A DNA stretch of 64,000 bases. It comes from Bradyrhizobium frederickii (lineage in GTDB: Bacteria > Pseudomonadota > Alphaproteobacteria > Rhizobiales > Xanthobacteraceae). The notes beneath the pieces were generated by a model that worked only from the letters and a program-made list of their open reading frames with translations, made no database searches and was not told the origin of the DNA. A program made the position numbers and the translations under genes. The stretch is from assembly GCF_004570865.1 (NCBI RefSeq), contig NZ_SPQS01000006.1, forward strand, positions 248,001 through 312,000, written 5' to 3'. Positions within the stretch are counted from its first letter, which is position 1. Every line of letters begins with the position of its first letter. Shown piece after piece: positions 42,083-50,663 of this stretch.

Positions 42083-43225
42083 TCAATTGCGCGCGCCCGC
42101 CCGCGCCTTCTCTCGTAGCGCCACGCGCTGGAGCAGATCGCCATCGTCGTCGGCCGACGGGATCAGGATCGCGCGATCGCGCGGCAGCGCTTCCGGCATC
42201 TCGTCGCGAATGAAGGCCACGAGCTTTTCCCTGATCTCGCAGCGCAGATCCCAGGATTGCGGCGCGTTCCGTGCGCTGACCAGCGCGCGCAGCTCGATGG
42301 TGCGCGAATCCGCGTCGATGACTTGAAGATTGACGACGGCCCCGTCCCAGAGCTTGGACTGCTTCACCGCCTCCTCCAGCCAACGCCGAATGCGCGGAAC
42401 GTCGGCACGGTAATCGACATGAAGCGCGATCACTCCGATCAGGGATGCGGTGTCGCGAGTCCAGTTCTGGAACGGCTTCTCGATGAAATAGGACAGCGGC
42501 ACCACCATGCGGCGCCAGTCCCACAGCCGGATCACGACATAGGTCGAGGCGATGTCCTCGACCCAGCCCCACTCGTTCTCGATGATCACCGCGTCCTCGA
42601 TGCGGATCGGCTGGGTGATCGCGATCTGCAAGCCCGCGATCAGATTGCTCAGCAGCGGGCGCGCCGCAAGGCCGACGATGATACCGGCAGCACCTGCCGA
42701 GGCGAACAGGCTGACGCCGTATTGCCGGACGGAATCGAACGTCATCAGCGCGGTGGACACCGTGATGACGACGATGATGGTGTCGGTGACGCGCTTGAAC
42801 ACGCGGACCTGCGTGACGTGCTTGCGCGCGACGAAATTCTCGGTGACATCGCGAAAATTCTGCAGGTAGCGCGCCGCGCTCATGTCGACGATCCTGATCG
42901 AGATCCAGCCGATCAGGGCGATGACGGCGACGACGAACAGGCGCATCATCGGCGTGCGGATCGTGTCGTCGAGCGGCGCGAGCGGCAGGACCAAGGCGAC
43001 GGCCGCCAGGCACAGCGCCAGCTGGGCCGGGCCGGAGGTCCGCTCGATGAAGACGCTCAGCATTGGAAGGCGGGTTCCAAAGGCGCGGTTAAGCAGCCAT
43101 TTGGCAATCCGGTAAAACGACAGGGCAAGGAGGATTGCTCCCGCAACGAGGCTGAGACCGATGAACCATGACGGTATCCAGCCGAACATCCTGTCGATGT
43201 CGGCCATCAAGGCCTGCCAATGCAT
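42083..43225 (-). CDS. MscS family mechanosensitive ion channel
   Basis: The 380-residue protein has about four to five N-terminal helices. The pore helix/beta-domain signature is SAGAAGIIVGLAARPLLSNL, then AGLQIAITQPIRIEDAVIIE, and a C-terminal alpha/beta cytoplasmic domain. It opens under membrane tension to release solutes during osmotic downshock. It is convergent with the PepSY gene (12-base gap) and divergent from the DUF763 gene. Nothing suggests an operon. Confidence 0.92.
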   Translation of the reverse strand: MHWQALMADIDRMFGWIPSWFIGLSLVAGAILLALSFYRIAKWLLNRAFGTRLPMLSVFIERTSGPAQLALCLAAVALVLPLAPLDDTIRTPMMRLFVVAVIALIGWISIRIVDMSAARYLQNFRDVTENFVARKHVTQVRVFKRVTDTIIVVITVSTALMTFDSVRQYGVSLFASAGAAGIIVGLAARPLLSNLIAGLQIAITQPIRIEDAVIIENEWGWVEDIASTYVVIRLWDWRRMVVPLSYFIEKPFQNWTRDTASLIGVIALHVDYRADVPRIRRWLEEAVKQSKLWDGAVVNLQVIDADSRTIELRALVSARNAPQSWDLRCEIREKLVAFIRDEMPEALPRDRAILIPSADDDGDLLQRVALREKARAGARN

Positions 43226-43353
43226 CGCTTTTCCCCACGTTGCTCTGCGGTAGCCGGCTCAACGCCTCTCGGCCGGCTTCGCTCCCCCCGCTCTGTGCAA
43301 TGCAGCATTCCATAGGTGCAAGTGCTGCCGAACTGGGCTAATTTGGGACGCTC

Positions 43354-44643
43354 ATGACTCGACGTAGCGGCAGCGCCGATCTTCCCTTGCACACCGGCCG
43401 GGTTCCGCCCTGGCTTACAAGCCGCATGGCCTCCCTCGGGTCGATCGTCACGCAGGCGATCGTGCATCATTATGGCCGCGATGCATTTCTGCAGCGGCTA
43501 TCCCATCCGTTCTGGTTCCAGTCGTTCGGTGCCGTCATGGGAATGGACTGGCACTCCTCAGGGATCACGACCTCCGTGATCGGCGCGTTGAAGCGCGGGC
43601 TGGGGCCGCTTCAGGACGAGCTCGGGATTTACGTCTGCGGCGGCCGAGGCCAGCATTCGCGCAAGACACCGGACGAGCTGATGCAACTCGCCGACCGCGT
43701 CGGATTCGACGGCGCAAAGCTGACCCGCGCCAGCCGCCTGGTGGCGAAGGTCGACAGCGCGGCCGTGCAGGACGGTTTCGACCTCTACCTCCACGGCTTC
43801 TTCGTCACCGCCGACGGCAAATGGACGGTGGTGCAGCAGGGCAAGAACGGCGACAAGCGCCAGGCCCGCCGCTATCACTGGCATTCCGAGGCGCTGAAGA
43901 GCTTCGTCGACACGCCGCATAGCGCGATCGACGGCCCGCAACAGGGCCAGATCGTCAATCTCACCGACCATCGCGCCGAGATCTCACGCAGCGCGCAGCT
44001 CGATCTCCTGGGTGATCTCGGTCCCGATCGCACCGTCTTGGAATTCGAACGGCTTGTCGGGACTGTGTCCGAGCCGGCACAGGCCATGCTGCCGCATCTG
44101 ATCATGCCGACGCATCACGACGTCAGGCCGAAGGACGTATTCGCGCGACGCCTGCACGGCACGCTGGCCGCGGCAGCCGAGCGCGGCCCAATCGACTTTC
44201 CGGAATTGCTGCTGACCCCCGGCGTCGGCGCCCGCACCGTGCGCTCGCTGGCGATGGTCGCAGAGGTCGTGCACGGCGCGCCCTATCGCTTCGCGGACCC
44301 CGCGCGTTTTTCGCTCGCCCATGGCGGCAAGGACCGGCATCCCTATCCCGTGCCGATCAAGGTCTATGACGAGACCATCCGCGTGCTGAAGGGCGCGATC
44401 CAGAGCGCCAAGCTCGGGCGGGAGGAAGAGATGCAGGCGATGAAACGACTCGACGATCAGGCACGGCGACTGGAGCGGACTGCGCGCGGGCCTTCGGTGG
44501 AGGCCCACATCGCCGGCGAGCGCGCCGCCTCGCCCGATCTCGACGGCCGCTCCGTGTTCGGCTGGGAACGCGACCTCGCGCCCCACAAAGAAGCGGACCG
44601 GCTGAGCACCGGTCCGCGAGTTGGTCGGGAGGAACGCTCTTAG
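43354..44643 (+). CDS. DUF763 domain protein
   Basis: The 429-residue protein opens RRSGSADLPLHTGRVPPWLT. FWFQSFGAVMGMDWHSSGIT and GIYVCGGRGQHSRKTPDELM are the conserved DUF763 blocks known from archaea and some bacteria. A TPGVGARTVRSLAMVAEVVH segment resembles a helix-hairpin-helix DNA-binding element (GVGxxT), so a nucleic-acid role is possible, but this is inference. A perfect hairpin CGGACCGG-7-CCGGTCCG (44594-44616) lies within the last codons. The 3' end overlaps the next minus-strand gene by 4 bases. Confidence 0.87.
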   Translation: MTRRSGSADLPLHTGRVPPWLTSRMASLGSIVTQAIVHHYGRDAFLQRLSHPFWFQSFGAVMGMDWHSSGITTSVIGALKRGLGPLQDELGIYVCGGRGQHSRKTPDELMQLADRVGFDGAKLTRASRLVAKVDSAAVQDGFDLYLHGFFVTADGKWTVVQQGKNGDKRQARRYHWHSEALKSFVDTPHSAIDGPQQGQIVNLTDHRAEISRSAQLDLLGDLGPDRTVLEFERLVGTVSEPAQAMLPHLIMPTHHDVRPKDVFARRLHGTLAAAAERGPIDFPELLLTPGVGARTVRSLAMVAEVVHGAPYRFADPARFSLAHGGKDRHPYPVPIKVYDETIRVLKGAIQSAKLGREEEMQAMKRLDDQARRLERTARGPSVEAHIAGERAASPDLDGRSVFGWERDLAPHKEADRLSTGPRVGREERS

Positions 44644-44882
44644 GACTCGTCGGTCTCCGGCTTCTCGTCGAGCCGGTTGGCGGCGTGGTCCTGATATTGT
44701 TCGGTCTGGATGGTCTTGCCGTCCATGCCGCGAATGTTCGAATGCTGCTTCTTGTCGCGGTTGGACAGGACCATGTTGTCGCCGATCATGTCCTTCGGCA
44801 CGTCGGTCAGGCCGCCGGTGCCGTCGCCCTTGCCATGCATGCCGGATCTGAAATGCGTCTTGCTGCCGTGCCCACCTGGCAT
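44640..44882 (-). CDS. Small hydrophilic hypothetical protein (80 aa)
   Basis: The sequence begins MPGGHGSKTHFRSGMHGKGD and contains GLTDVPKDMIGDNMVLSNRD. It is rich in Gly, Asp, Lys and His, with no hydrophobic core segments, suggesting disorder. AGGAG lies a few bases before the ATG. It is the first of four small hydrophilic ORFs on this strand, in map order, between DUF763 and the P450. I know no function; such compositions occur in stress-associated proteins. Confidence 0.65.
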   Translation of the reverse strand: MPGGHGSKTHFRSGMHGKGDGTGGLTDVPKDMIGDNMVLSNRDKKQHSNIRGMDGKTIQTEQYQDHAANRLDEKPETDES

Positions 44883-44914
44883 CGGTTTCTCCTCTTGCAG
44901 TGATCTTCCGAAGT

Positions 44915-45178
44915 CTAGTGCTTCTGTTGCGCCGGCGTCGGTTTCGGCGGCTTGTGGCCGCTCTGGCCGGAATCGTTGTGCTTGTTGTGGTCGCTCTCCT
45001 GGTTGAGGCCGCCGCGGCTTACCGGAAATTCGCTGTGCCGTGCTTCGGGCCGCGCGCGACGGACTGCCGCGTCTTCCGGATTGTGACCGATGGCCTGATC
45101 GAGCTCGCGCGCGTCCGGAACATCGGGTTTGCGCTCGAGGATACGAACCTGCTGCTCGTGGGTCTTTCTGCCCTGCAT
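44915..45178 (-). CDS. Small hydrophilic hypothetical protein (87 aa)
   Basis: The start at 45178 (MQGRKTHEQQVRILERKPDV) is supported by GGAGG 7 bases upstream. The N-terminal part HEQQVRILERKPDVPDAREL looks helical; the tail NQESDHNKHNDSGQSGHKPP is disordered and His/Lys/Pro-rich. It is one of four similar small proteins in a row. The function is not recognised. Confidence 0.62.
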   Translation of the reverse strand: MQGRKTHEQQVRILERKPDVPDARELDQAIGHNPEDAAVRRARPEARHSEFPVSRGGLNQESDHNKHNDSGQSGHKPPKPTPAQQKH

Positions 45179-45194
45179 TCGAGACCTCCAGTCT

Positions 45195-45395
45195 TCACCT
45201 GCCTCCGCCCTTGCCTGCCTCGTCGTGCGTGTGATGGGAGTCGTGCTCGCCTCCGCCACCAGAGACGCGGCTGTGGCTACGCTGTGAATCATCCGCAGGC
45301 GGCTTCTTCACCTGCAACGGCGCCTTGGCGTTCTCGTGTGATGCGCCGGGTCCGCCCTGGCGAATGCTGTTCGGTGTCTTGGTGGATGTCGACAT
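45195..45395 (-). CDS. Small hydrophilic hypothetical protein (66 aa)
   Basis: The protein begins MSTSTKTPNSIRQGGPGASH and ends in a Gly/His-rich tail (GGGGEHDSHHTHDEAGKGGG). AAGGAGGGCGG lies upstream of the ATG. The composition suggests an intrinsically disordered, possibly metal-binding protein. It is 16 bases upstream of the 44915-45178 gene in transcription order. Confidence 0.58.
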   Translation of the reverse strand: MSTSTKTPNSIRQGGPGASHENAKAPLQVKKPPADDSQRSHSRVSGGGGEHDSHHTHDEAGKGGGR

Positions 45396-45409
45396 GAATG
45401 CCGCCCTCC

Positions 45410-45595
45410 TTAACGATCCTGCTGATAGCCTTGATTGGTCGTGTTCTGCTTGATGTTGCCCTGCTGTCCCTGCTGGTCCGGATTTTGCGCGCGCTGCTGG
45501 CCGTGCGGCGCCTGATCGGCGGACATTTTCTTACTGTCGCCGGTTCCCTTGCGGCTCTGATTGTCCGGCGGAACAGGTGGCATCTTGCTGGTCAT
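45410..45595 (-). CDS. Small Gln-rich hypothetical protein (61 aa)
   Basis: The protein begins MTSKMPPVPPDNQSRKGTGD and continues in a Gln/Asn-rich tract (NPDQQGQQGNIKQNTTNQGY). TGGAGA precedes the ATG. It is wholly hydrophilic. It is the promoter-proximal member of the four-gene run, which reads from 45595 down to 44640. Confidence 0.57.
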   Translation of the reverse strand: MTSKMPPVPPDNQSRKGTGDSKKMSADQAPHGQQRAQNPDQQGQQGNIKQNTTNQGYQQDR

Positions 45596-45745
45596 GATCT
45601 TGTCTCCAGTTCAGACATCGTCCTGCGACGTCGACGGCCGTGGAACCCGTCGTCGAGTCCGATGTGCCAGTGACAACAGGACGAACGGCACACCGTTCCT
45701 GATCGATTGCGCGCGAAGAAGATTTTCCGAAGGGACGCTCGTGAG

Positions 45746-47014
45746 TCAGCCGGCGGCGGTGAGGGAACGATCGATGCTCGCTTCTCTGCGTGCAGTCGCC
45801 GGTGTTCCACGCGTCTCTGTCACGGGAAGTTTCGCGATCGCACGCAAGCCCGGCCGCTTGCGCCAGTGGACCTCGGCGGGATCGACCGCCAGTCCAAGTT
45901 TCGGCCATCGTACGAACAGCGCTTCCAGCGCGCAGGCCGCCTCGATGCGCGCGAGTTGATGGCCGAGGCAGAAATGGATTCCTGTTCCGAACGAGACGTG
46001 ACGGTTCGGCTTGCGTTCGAGATCGAGCCGCTCCGGGCGCTCATGGATCGCCGGATCCATGTTTGCGGCGGCGAGCATCGCCATGACACGATCGCCCTTG
46101 TTCAGACGTACGCCTTCGACCACGACATCCTGTCGGACATAGCGCGGCTTGGAGAACTGCACTGGCGAGACGAAGCGCAGGAACTCCTCGACGGCGAGCC
46201 CGACGCGGCTCCAGTCCTGCTCCAGCCAATCGCGCAAGTCCGGACTTCTGAGGAGCTCGTAAGCGGAGCCGCTGATGAGATGGGTGGTGGTCTCCGACCC
46301 CGCCGCGAGCAGCAGAAAGACCATCGAGACCATTTCATCCGGCGTGATCTGGCCGCCCTCGCGCTCGACCTGGACCAGCTCTGCGATCAGGCCCTCGCCG
46401 CCCCGTTCGCGCGCGACCTGCAATTGTCGGCCCAGATAGGCACGCATCTTGCGGAACGCGAACAGCAGGCGGAAGAAGCTGACGACATTGGTCAGCGAAG
46501 ACATCGTATTGGCCCAGGCGATGAAGCGAGGACGATCGGCCAACGGCAACCCGAGCAACTCCGAGATCACCGCGAGCGGCAGGATGCGTGCGTAGCGCTG
46601 GACGAGATCGGCCGGACTTCCTGCCGAGAACAGCTCGTCCGCGAGACCGTCGGCGATGGCGCGGATGCGGGGCTCCATAGCGACGATCGCGCGGCGGCGA
46701 AAGGCCTCATCCACGATGCTGCGCAGCCGGGTGTGATCCGGCTCGTCCATCGTCAGCATGTTGTTGGCCATGGTCCTGACGTATCGCGGCATCCACCAGC
46801 GCAGACCGGCGACGTCGCCATCTTCCTTTCGCAACGTGAAGGTCGCGCTGTCCTTCAGGACCTGCGCGGCAGCGTCATGGGTCGTGGTGACCCAGACGTC
46901 GCCGACGAGAGGGAATCGTGTCGCGACCACGGGCCCGGACATGCGCAACGTCGCGATGGACTTGGGCGGATCGCGAAAGAAGGCCTCGCTGGTGAAATCG
47001 AGGCGCACAATCAT
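45746..47014 (-). CDS. Cytochrome P450
   Basis: The 422-residue soluble P450 has the I-helix motif LLAAGSETTTHLI, EEFLRFVSPVQ (the ExxR-type K-helix is represented by the segment after LAVEEFLR), and the heme-binding loop FGTGIHFCLGHQLARIEA with the axial Cys. It hydroxylates an unknown substrate using an external redox chain. No ferredoxin gene adjoins; a ferredoxin-NADP reductase gene lies 511 bases upstream on the same strand and could serve it. I cannot assign a CYP family without alignment. Confidence 0.93.
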   Translation of the reverse strand: MIVRLDFTSEAFFRDPPKSIATLRMSGPVVATRFPLVGDVWVTTTHDAAAQVLKDSATFTLRKEDGDVAGLRWWMPRYVRTMANNMLTMDEPDHTRLRSIVDEAFRRRAIVAMEPRIRAIADGLADELFSAGSPADLVQRYARILPLAVISELLGLPLADRPRFIAWANTMSSLTNVVSFFRLLFAFRKMRAYLGRQLQVARERGGEGLIAELVQVEREGGQITPDEMVSMVFLLLAAGSETTTHLISGSAYELLRSPDLRDWLEQDWSRVGLAVEEFLRFVSPVQFSKPRYVRQDVVVEGVRLNKGDRVMAMLAAANMDPAIHERPERLDLERKPNRHVSFGTGIHFCLGHQLARIEAACALEALFVRWPKLGLAVDPAEVHWRKRPGLRAIAKLPVTETRGTPATARREASIDRSLTAAG

Positions 47015-47105
47015 GGGATCACCGGACTGATTGCTGGCGTCTCACCCAGATGGTGCGCGGCGCGGCCGGCGCAAGGGGCCTTTCCCCTTCGGAAACGAAA
47101 CGCGT

Positions 47106-47429
47106 CTATCCGCGTTCCGGCGAACGCTGCCCCGTCTTGCGCTGCTGTTGCGTATAGGCGTCCCAATGGCTCCAACTGCCCTTGCTGAGACTCTGCAGGT
47201 CGGTTGCGAGCGGACGGCGTGTGCGCTTGTCGTAATCGGCGATCACGCGCTCGGACTGCGCGATCTTGCGCTTGATTTCCGCGACCGCTTTCTGAGTCTG
47301 GCCGTTGCGCTTCGACGAGGCGATCTCCCCCATCGTGAAGCGCGCGGTCTCGAGCGCCTTCAACTCGGCGCGATTCTTCTTCAACTGAACCCGGTGCCAG
47401 GCGATGTTGCTGTCGCTGTCCGCAACCAT
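47106..47429 (-). CDS. Hypothetical coiled-coil protein (107 aa)
   Basis: The protein starts MVADSDSNIAWHRVQLKKNR. Charged heptad-like helices follow (AELKALETARFTMGEI, QKAVAEIKRKIAQSERVIAD), and the tail is basic. No membrane segment is present. The role is unknown. It lies between the P450 and ferredoxin reductase genes on the same strand but with gaps of about 90 bases on either side. Confidence 0.7.
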   Translation of the reverse strand: MVADSDSNIAWHRVQLKKNRAELKALETARFTMGEIASSKRNGQTQKAVAEIKRKIAQSERVIADYDKRTRRPLATDLQSLSKGSWSHWDAYTQQQRKTGQRSPERG

Positions 47430-47524
47430 GTGGGAACTCCGCTGATTCGCTCCCACAGTGTATCAAGCGCCGAATCGGCGCCGCAACGCCCACCCGAGGG
47501 CGAAAATACGGTCTTTCTGCGGAC

Positions 47525-48298
47525 TTAACGCTCGGCGAAGGCCTTTTCGACCACGAATTGGGCCGGCTCGCCGTGATTGCCCTCGACGAAACCGCGCTCG
47601 CCGAGGAGCACGCGGGTGTCCGCCACCAGCGCGGGGCTGCCACAGATCATGACGCGGTCATGGGCCGCTTCCAGCACCGGCAGGCCGATATCGGTGAACA
47701 GCTTGCCCGAGGTGATCAGGTCGGTGATGCGGCCGCGATTGCGGAAGGGATCGCGGGTCACGGTCGGATAATAGATCAGCTGCTCGCGGATGTATTCGCC
47801 GATCAGCTCGTCCTTCGGCAGGGTCTGCGTGATCATCTCGCCATAGGCGAGCTCCTTGACGTGCCGGCAGCCATGCAGCAGCACCACCTTCTCGAACCGC
47901 TCGTAGGTCTCGGGGTCCTTGATCACGCTCAGGAACGGCGCAAGGCCGGTGCCGGTGCCGATGAGGTAGAGGTTGCGCCCCTCCTCCAGATTGTCGATCA
48001 CCAGCGTGCCGGTGGCCTTGCGGCTGACGATGATCTCGTCGCCTTCCTTCAGGTGCTGGAGGCGCGAGGTCAGCGGTCCGTCCGGCACCTTGATCGAGAA
48101 GAACTCCAGCGTGTCCTCGTAGTTGGCGCTGGCGACGCTGTAGGCCCGCAGCAGCGGCTTCTCGCCGACCTTGAGCCCGATCATGGTGAACTCTCCGTTG
48201 CGGAAGCGGAAGGTCGGGCTGCGGGTGGTCTTGAAGGAGAACAGCGTGTCGGTCCAGTGGTGGACGCTCAAAACGCTTTCCTGATTGAAATTGCTCAT
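47525..48298 (-). CDS. fpr: Ferredoxin/flavodoxin-NADP reductase
   Basis: The 257-residue protein opens ESVLSVHHWTDTLFSFKTTR and has the FAD-binding RAYSVAS motif, NLYLIGTGTGLAPFLSVIKD (NADP-binding), and HGCRHVKELAYGEMI. The C-terminus ends VVEKAFAER rather than in Trp or Tyr, as in bacterial subclass I Fpr. It moves electrons between NADPH and ferredoxin. It is divergent from the enamidase-like gene, with a nic-type operator candidate in the shared promoter. Supplying electrons to 6-hydroxynicotinate reductase is a plausible specific job (inference). The same regulatory site would tie it to the pathway. Confidence 0.92.
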   Translation of the reverse strand: MSNFNQESVLSVHHWTDTLFSFKTTRSPTFRFRNGEFTMIGLKVGEKPLLRAYSVASANYEDTLEFFSIKVPDGPLTSRLQHLKEGDEIIVSRKATGTLVIDNLEEGRNLYLIGTGTGLAPFLSVIKDPETYERFEKVVLLHGCRHVKELAYGEMITQTLPKDELIGEYIREQLIYYPTVTRDPFRNRGRITDLITSGKLFTDIGLPVLEAAHDRVMICGSPALVADTRVLLGERGFVEGNHGEPAQFVVEKAFAER

Positions 48299-48349
48299 CT
48301 CACCTTCCCTGTCGCGTCAATTGCGGTTCGAGGCGGTCCAGCTATGCGT

Positions 48350-48381
48350 CGTTTGTACACGATCATTCGTATACTAATGAA
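48350..48381. promoter_or_regulatory. GTATAC operator candidate between fpr and the enamidase gene
   Basis: ATCATTCGTATACTAATGAA (48362-48381) matches 17 of 20 bases of the palindrome at 58953-58972 upstream of the reductase gene. It is directly preceded by CGTTTGTACAC (48350-48360), a half resembling CGTTTGTGTACAAACG at 59109-59124 before nicA. The pair lies 51 bases before the fpr start and 75 bases before the enamidase start, so it may control both directions. Confidence 0.68.
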
Positions 48382-48455
48382 TAATCCTGCTTGATCCCGG
48401 GGTCAAGGCTGCCCAAGATCGAAAGCGTTGCAGTTAGGAATAAGGAGCCCCTTCC

Positions 48456-49652
48456 ATGGCGCATGACGCACCCCAGGCCACCGGACCCTCGAAGCTCGTG
48501 ATCCGGAATATCGGCCTGATCCTGTCCGGCGCCCTGGAAAAGCCGATCCTGGACGGCGACACCATCGTCGCCGAAAACGGCAAGATCACCGCGATCGGCC
48601 GCTTCAAGGACGTCGACATCGAGGGCGCGACCACCATCGTCGACGCCCAGGGCACCACGGTGGCGCCGGGCCTGATCGACAGTCACGTTCACCCCGTCGC
48701 CGGCGACTGGACGCCGCGCCAGAACCAGATCAACTGGATCGACAGCTACCTCCACGGCGGCGTCACCACCATGATCTCCGCCGGCGAAGTGCACATGCCC
48801 GGCCGCCCCCGCGACGTGGTCGGCCTGAAGGCCATGGCGGTATTCGCCCAGCGCGCGTTCTGGACCTTGCGTCCCGGCGGCGTGAAGGTTCACGCCGGCG
48901 CGCCGGTGATCGAATGCGAGATGGTCGAGGAAGACTTCAAGGAGATGGCCGCGAACGGCGTCAAGCTGCTCGGCGAGGTCGGTCTCGGCGGCGTCAAGGA
49001 CGGCCCGACCGCGCGCAAGATGGTGGGCTGGGCGCGCAAATACGGCATCCAGAGCACGATCCACACCGGCGGCCCCTCGATCCCCGGCTCCGGCCTGATC
49101 GACAAGGACGTGGTGCTGGAGGCCGACACCGACGTGGTCGGCCACATCAACGGCGGCCACACGGCGCTGCCCGACGACCAGATCCGCTGCATCTGCGAGG
49201 GCTGCAAGCGCGGGCTCGAGCTCGTGCACAACGGTAACGAGCGCTCGGCGCTGTTCACGCTGCGCACCGCGCGCGAGATGGGCGACCTGCACCGCGTCAT
49301 CCTCGGCACCGACGCGCCCGCCGGCTCCGGCGTGCAGCCACTCGGCATCCTGCGCATGGTCTCGATGCTGTCCTCGCTCGGCGAGCTGCCGGCCGAGATC
49401 GCGTTCTGTCTCGCCACCGGCAACACCGCGCGGATGCGGCAGCTCGATTGCGGCCTGATCGAGGTCGGCCGCTCCGCCGACTTCGTCATCATGGACAAGG
49501 CGCAGCACTCGCCCGGCAAGAACATCCTGGAGAGCGTCCAGCTCGGCGACCTCCCCGGCATCGGCATGACCATCATCGACGGCATCGTGCGCACCCAGCG
49601 CAGCCGCAATACGCCGCCGGCGGGGAAAGTGCCGGAAGTGGTGGCGAAGTAG
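48456..49652 (+). CDS. ena: Enamidase-like amidohydrolase (tetrahydro-6-oxonicotinate hydrolase)
   Basis: The 398-residue protein has APGLIDSHVHPVAGDW (HxH at 77 and 79), then LHGGVTTMISAGEVHMPGRP, GVKLLGEVGLGG, STIHTGGPSIPGSG, VVGHINGGHTALP, VILGTDAPAGSGVQPLGIL and the C-terminal SRNTPPAGK. The run of matches to Eubacterium barkeri enamidase (recalled sequence) is long and specific. That Fe/Zn enzyme converts 1,4,5,6-tetrahydro-6-oxonicotinate to 2-formylglutarate and ammonia (established). AAGGAG sits 9 bases before the ATG. It is physically separated from hnr by 8 kb but shares its operator type. Confidence 0.86.
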   Translation: MAHDAPQATGPSKLVIRNIGLILSGALEKPILDGDTIVAENGKITAIGRFKDVDIEGATTIVDAQGTTVAPGLIDSHVHPVAGDWTPRQNQINWIDSYLHGGVTTMISAGEVHMPGRPRDVVGLKAMAVFAQRAFWTLRPGGVKVHAGAPVIECEMVEEDFKEMAANGVKLLGEVGLGGVKDGPTARKMVGWARKYGIQSTIHTGGPSIPGSGLIDKDVVLEADTDVVGHINGGHTALPDDQIRCICEGCKRGLELVHNGNERSALFTLRTAREMGDLHRVILGTDAPAGSGVQPLGILRMVSMLSSLGELPAEIAFCLATGNTARMRQLDCGLIEVGRSADFVIMDKAQHSPGKNILESVQLGDLPGIGMTIIDGIVRTQRSRNTPPAGKVPEVVAK

Positions 49653-49659
49653 GCCCGGG

Positions 49660-49679
49660 CGGAGCGACCAACCGCTCCG
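49660..49679 (+). terminator. Stem-loop after the enamidase gene
   Basis: CGGAGCG-ACCAAC-CGCTCCG forms a perfect 7-bp GC-rich stem 7 bases after the enamidase stop. No T-run follows, so it is either a weak terminator or an RNA-stabilising hairpin. Confidence 0.45.
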
Positions 49680-49778
49680 CATCGTCCCTCGAAGGGTTTG
49701 AACAAGTTTGCGGCCTGCTGCGTCTAACGCAGGCAGCCCTCGGCGGCGGCAGTTCATTGCTGGACCATCGAGGGAGAC

Positions 49779-50468
49779 ATGAAAAGCTCATCGCGAATAG
49801 CCGTCGGCGTTGCCGGCGCGGTGGCGGGCTATATCGCCACTTTTGTGCTGTTGTCCTTTTTCGATTTCGGCAACCGGGCGGACCCGATCACATCGGGTCT
49901 GCTGGGACTGTTCGTTTACTCCCCCATCGGCGCAATCGCCGGCGCGGTGCTCGCAAGCTGGCTGGTGACGCGCCCAGAGACGGACGCAAGCAACGGAAGC
50001 GTCGCCCGCACCAGTCTGAAATCCCTTGGTATCGTCGCACTCTTCTGCGTCGCAGCTGCCGCCACTTACCTCGCCTACGCCTATGCGACCGCGACGCCGT
50101 GGCTCAATCCGAACGCGGCCAATCCTCTTCTCGTGTTCGAGGTCCGTTTTCCGGCAGGAGTAACGGTGCCGGCATCAGCACAGGGCATCACCATCGAATT
50201 GCAGACCGACCTCAACACCATGCCCGCCGAATTGACCCCGGCCGCCTTCCATCGCGACGGCGACCAGCCCGTCATCGCAGGCGAAGTTGAACTCGCCTTT
50301 CGAACCTCGCACCGTCAACTCGCTGTGAGCATCCAGGGCCAGCCGACCCGGATCTACCCGATCGACTTGACGGCCCGTGCGCCGCATACGCCGGAGTTCG
50401 GAACGTGGCGGCGGCTCGCTGACGGCAGCGAAATCCGCTACCGCGCCAAATGGCCGGGCAAGACATAA
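49779..50468 (+). CDS. Hypothetical membrane protein (229 aa)
   Basis: The N-terminal half has three predicted helices (AVGVAGAVAGYIATFVLLSF, LFVYSPIGAIAGAVLASWLV, LKSLGIVALFCVAAAATYLA). The remaining 125 residues form a beta-rich extracytoplasmic domain (VFEVRFPAGVTVPASAQGIT). GAGGGAGAC precedes the ATG. I do not recognise a family. It follows the enamidase gene after 126 bases and a stem-loop, so a link to the pathway is not supported. Confidence 0.7.
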   Translation: MKSSSRIAVGVAGAVAGYIATFVLLSFFDFGNRADPITSGLLGLFVYSPIGAIAGAVLASWLVTRPETDASNGSVARTSLKSLGIVALFCVAAAATYLAYAYATATPWLNPNAANPLLVFEVRFPAGVTVPASAQGITIELQTDLNTMPAELTPAAFHRDGDQPVIAGEVELAFRTSHRQLAVSIQGQPTRIYPIDLTARAPHTPEFGTWRRLADGSEIRYRAKWPGKT

Positions 50469-50539
50469 ACGTTGAGAACGGCACTCTTTTGGAACTTCAC
50501 GACGCGCATAGATCTGCGCTCCTTGTTCAACTGAAGGAT

Positions 50540-50663
50540 GGGAAAGGGGCGAAGCGCCGTGCCCACGATCTTTTACTGATTGAGAGAGATGGTGGGCATG
50601 CTCCCGCCTTCGCTCTGCGAGCTACGGCGGACAAGTCGCTTTGCCCACCCTACGGCACCGTGG
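50540..50663. repeat. Interspersed repeat (TGGTGGGCATGCTCCCGCC / TTTGCCCACCCTACGG type)
   Basis: The gap holds CGTGCCCACGATC, then GATGGTGGGCATGCTCCCGC, CTCTGCGAGCTACGGCGGAC and GCTTTGCCCACCCTACGGCA. GCCCAC and GTGGGC blocks form imperfect inverted repeats. I recognise this as a recurrent Bradyrhizobium intergenic element. It lies between convergent genes (membrane protein and marR) and may act as a terminator. Confidence 0.55.

Noticed and set aside
44594..44616. Perfect hairpin near the DUF763 stop codon as a terminator
   Set aside because: It lies inside the coding sequence and has no T-run; it may be a coincidence of codon choice.
48363..49757. 464-codon open frame opposite the enamidase-like gene
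   Set aside because: Shadow; the plus-strand protein matches enamidase over its full length.
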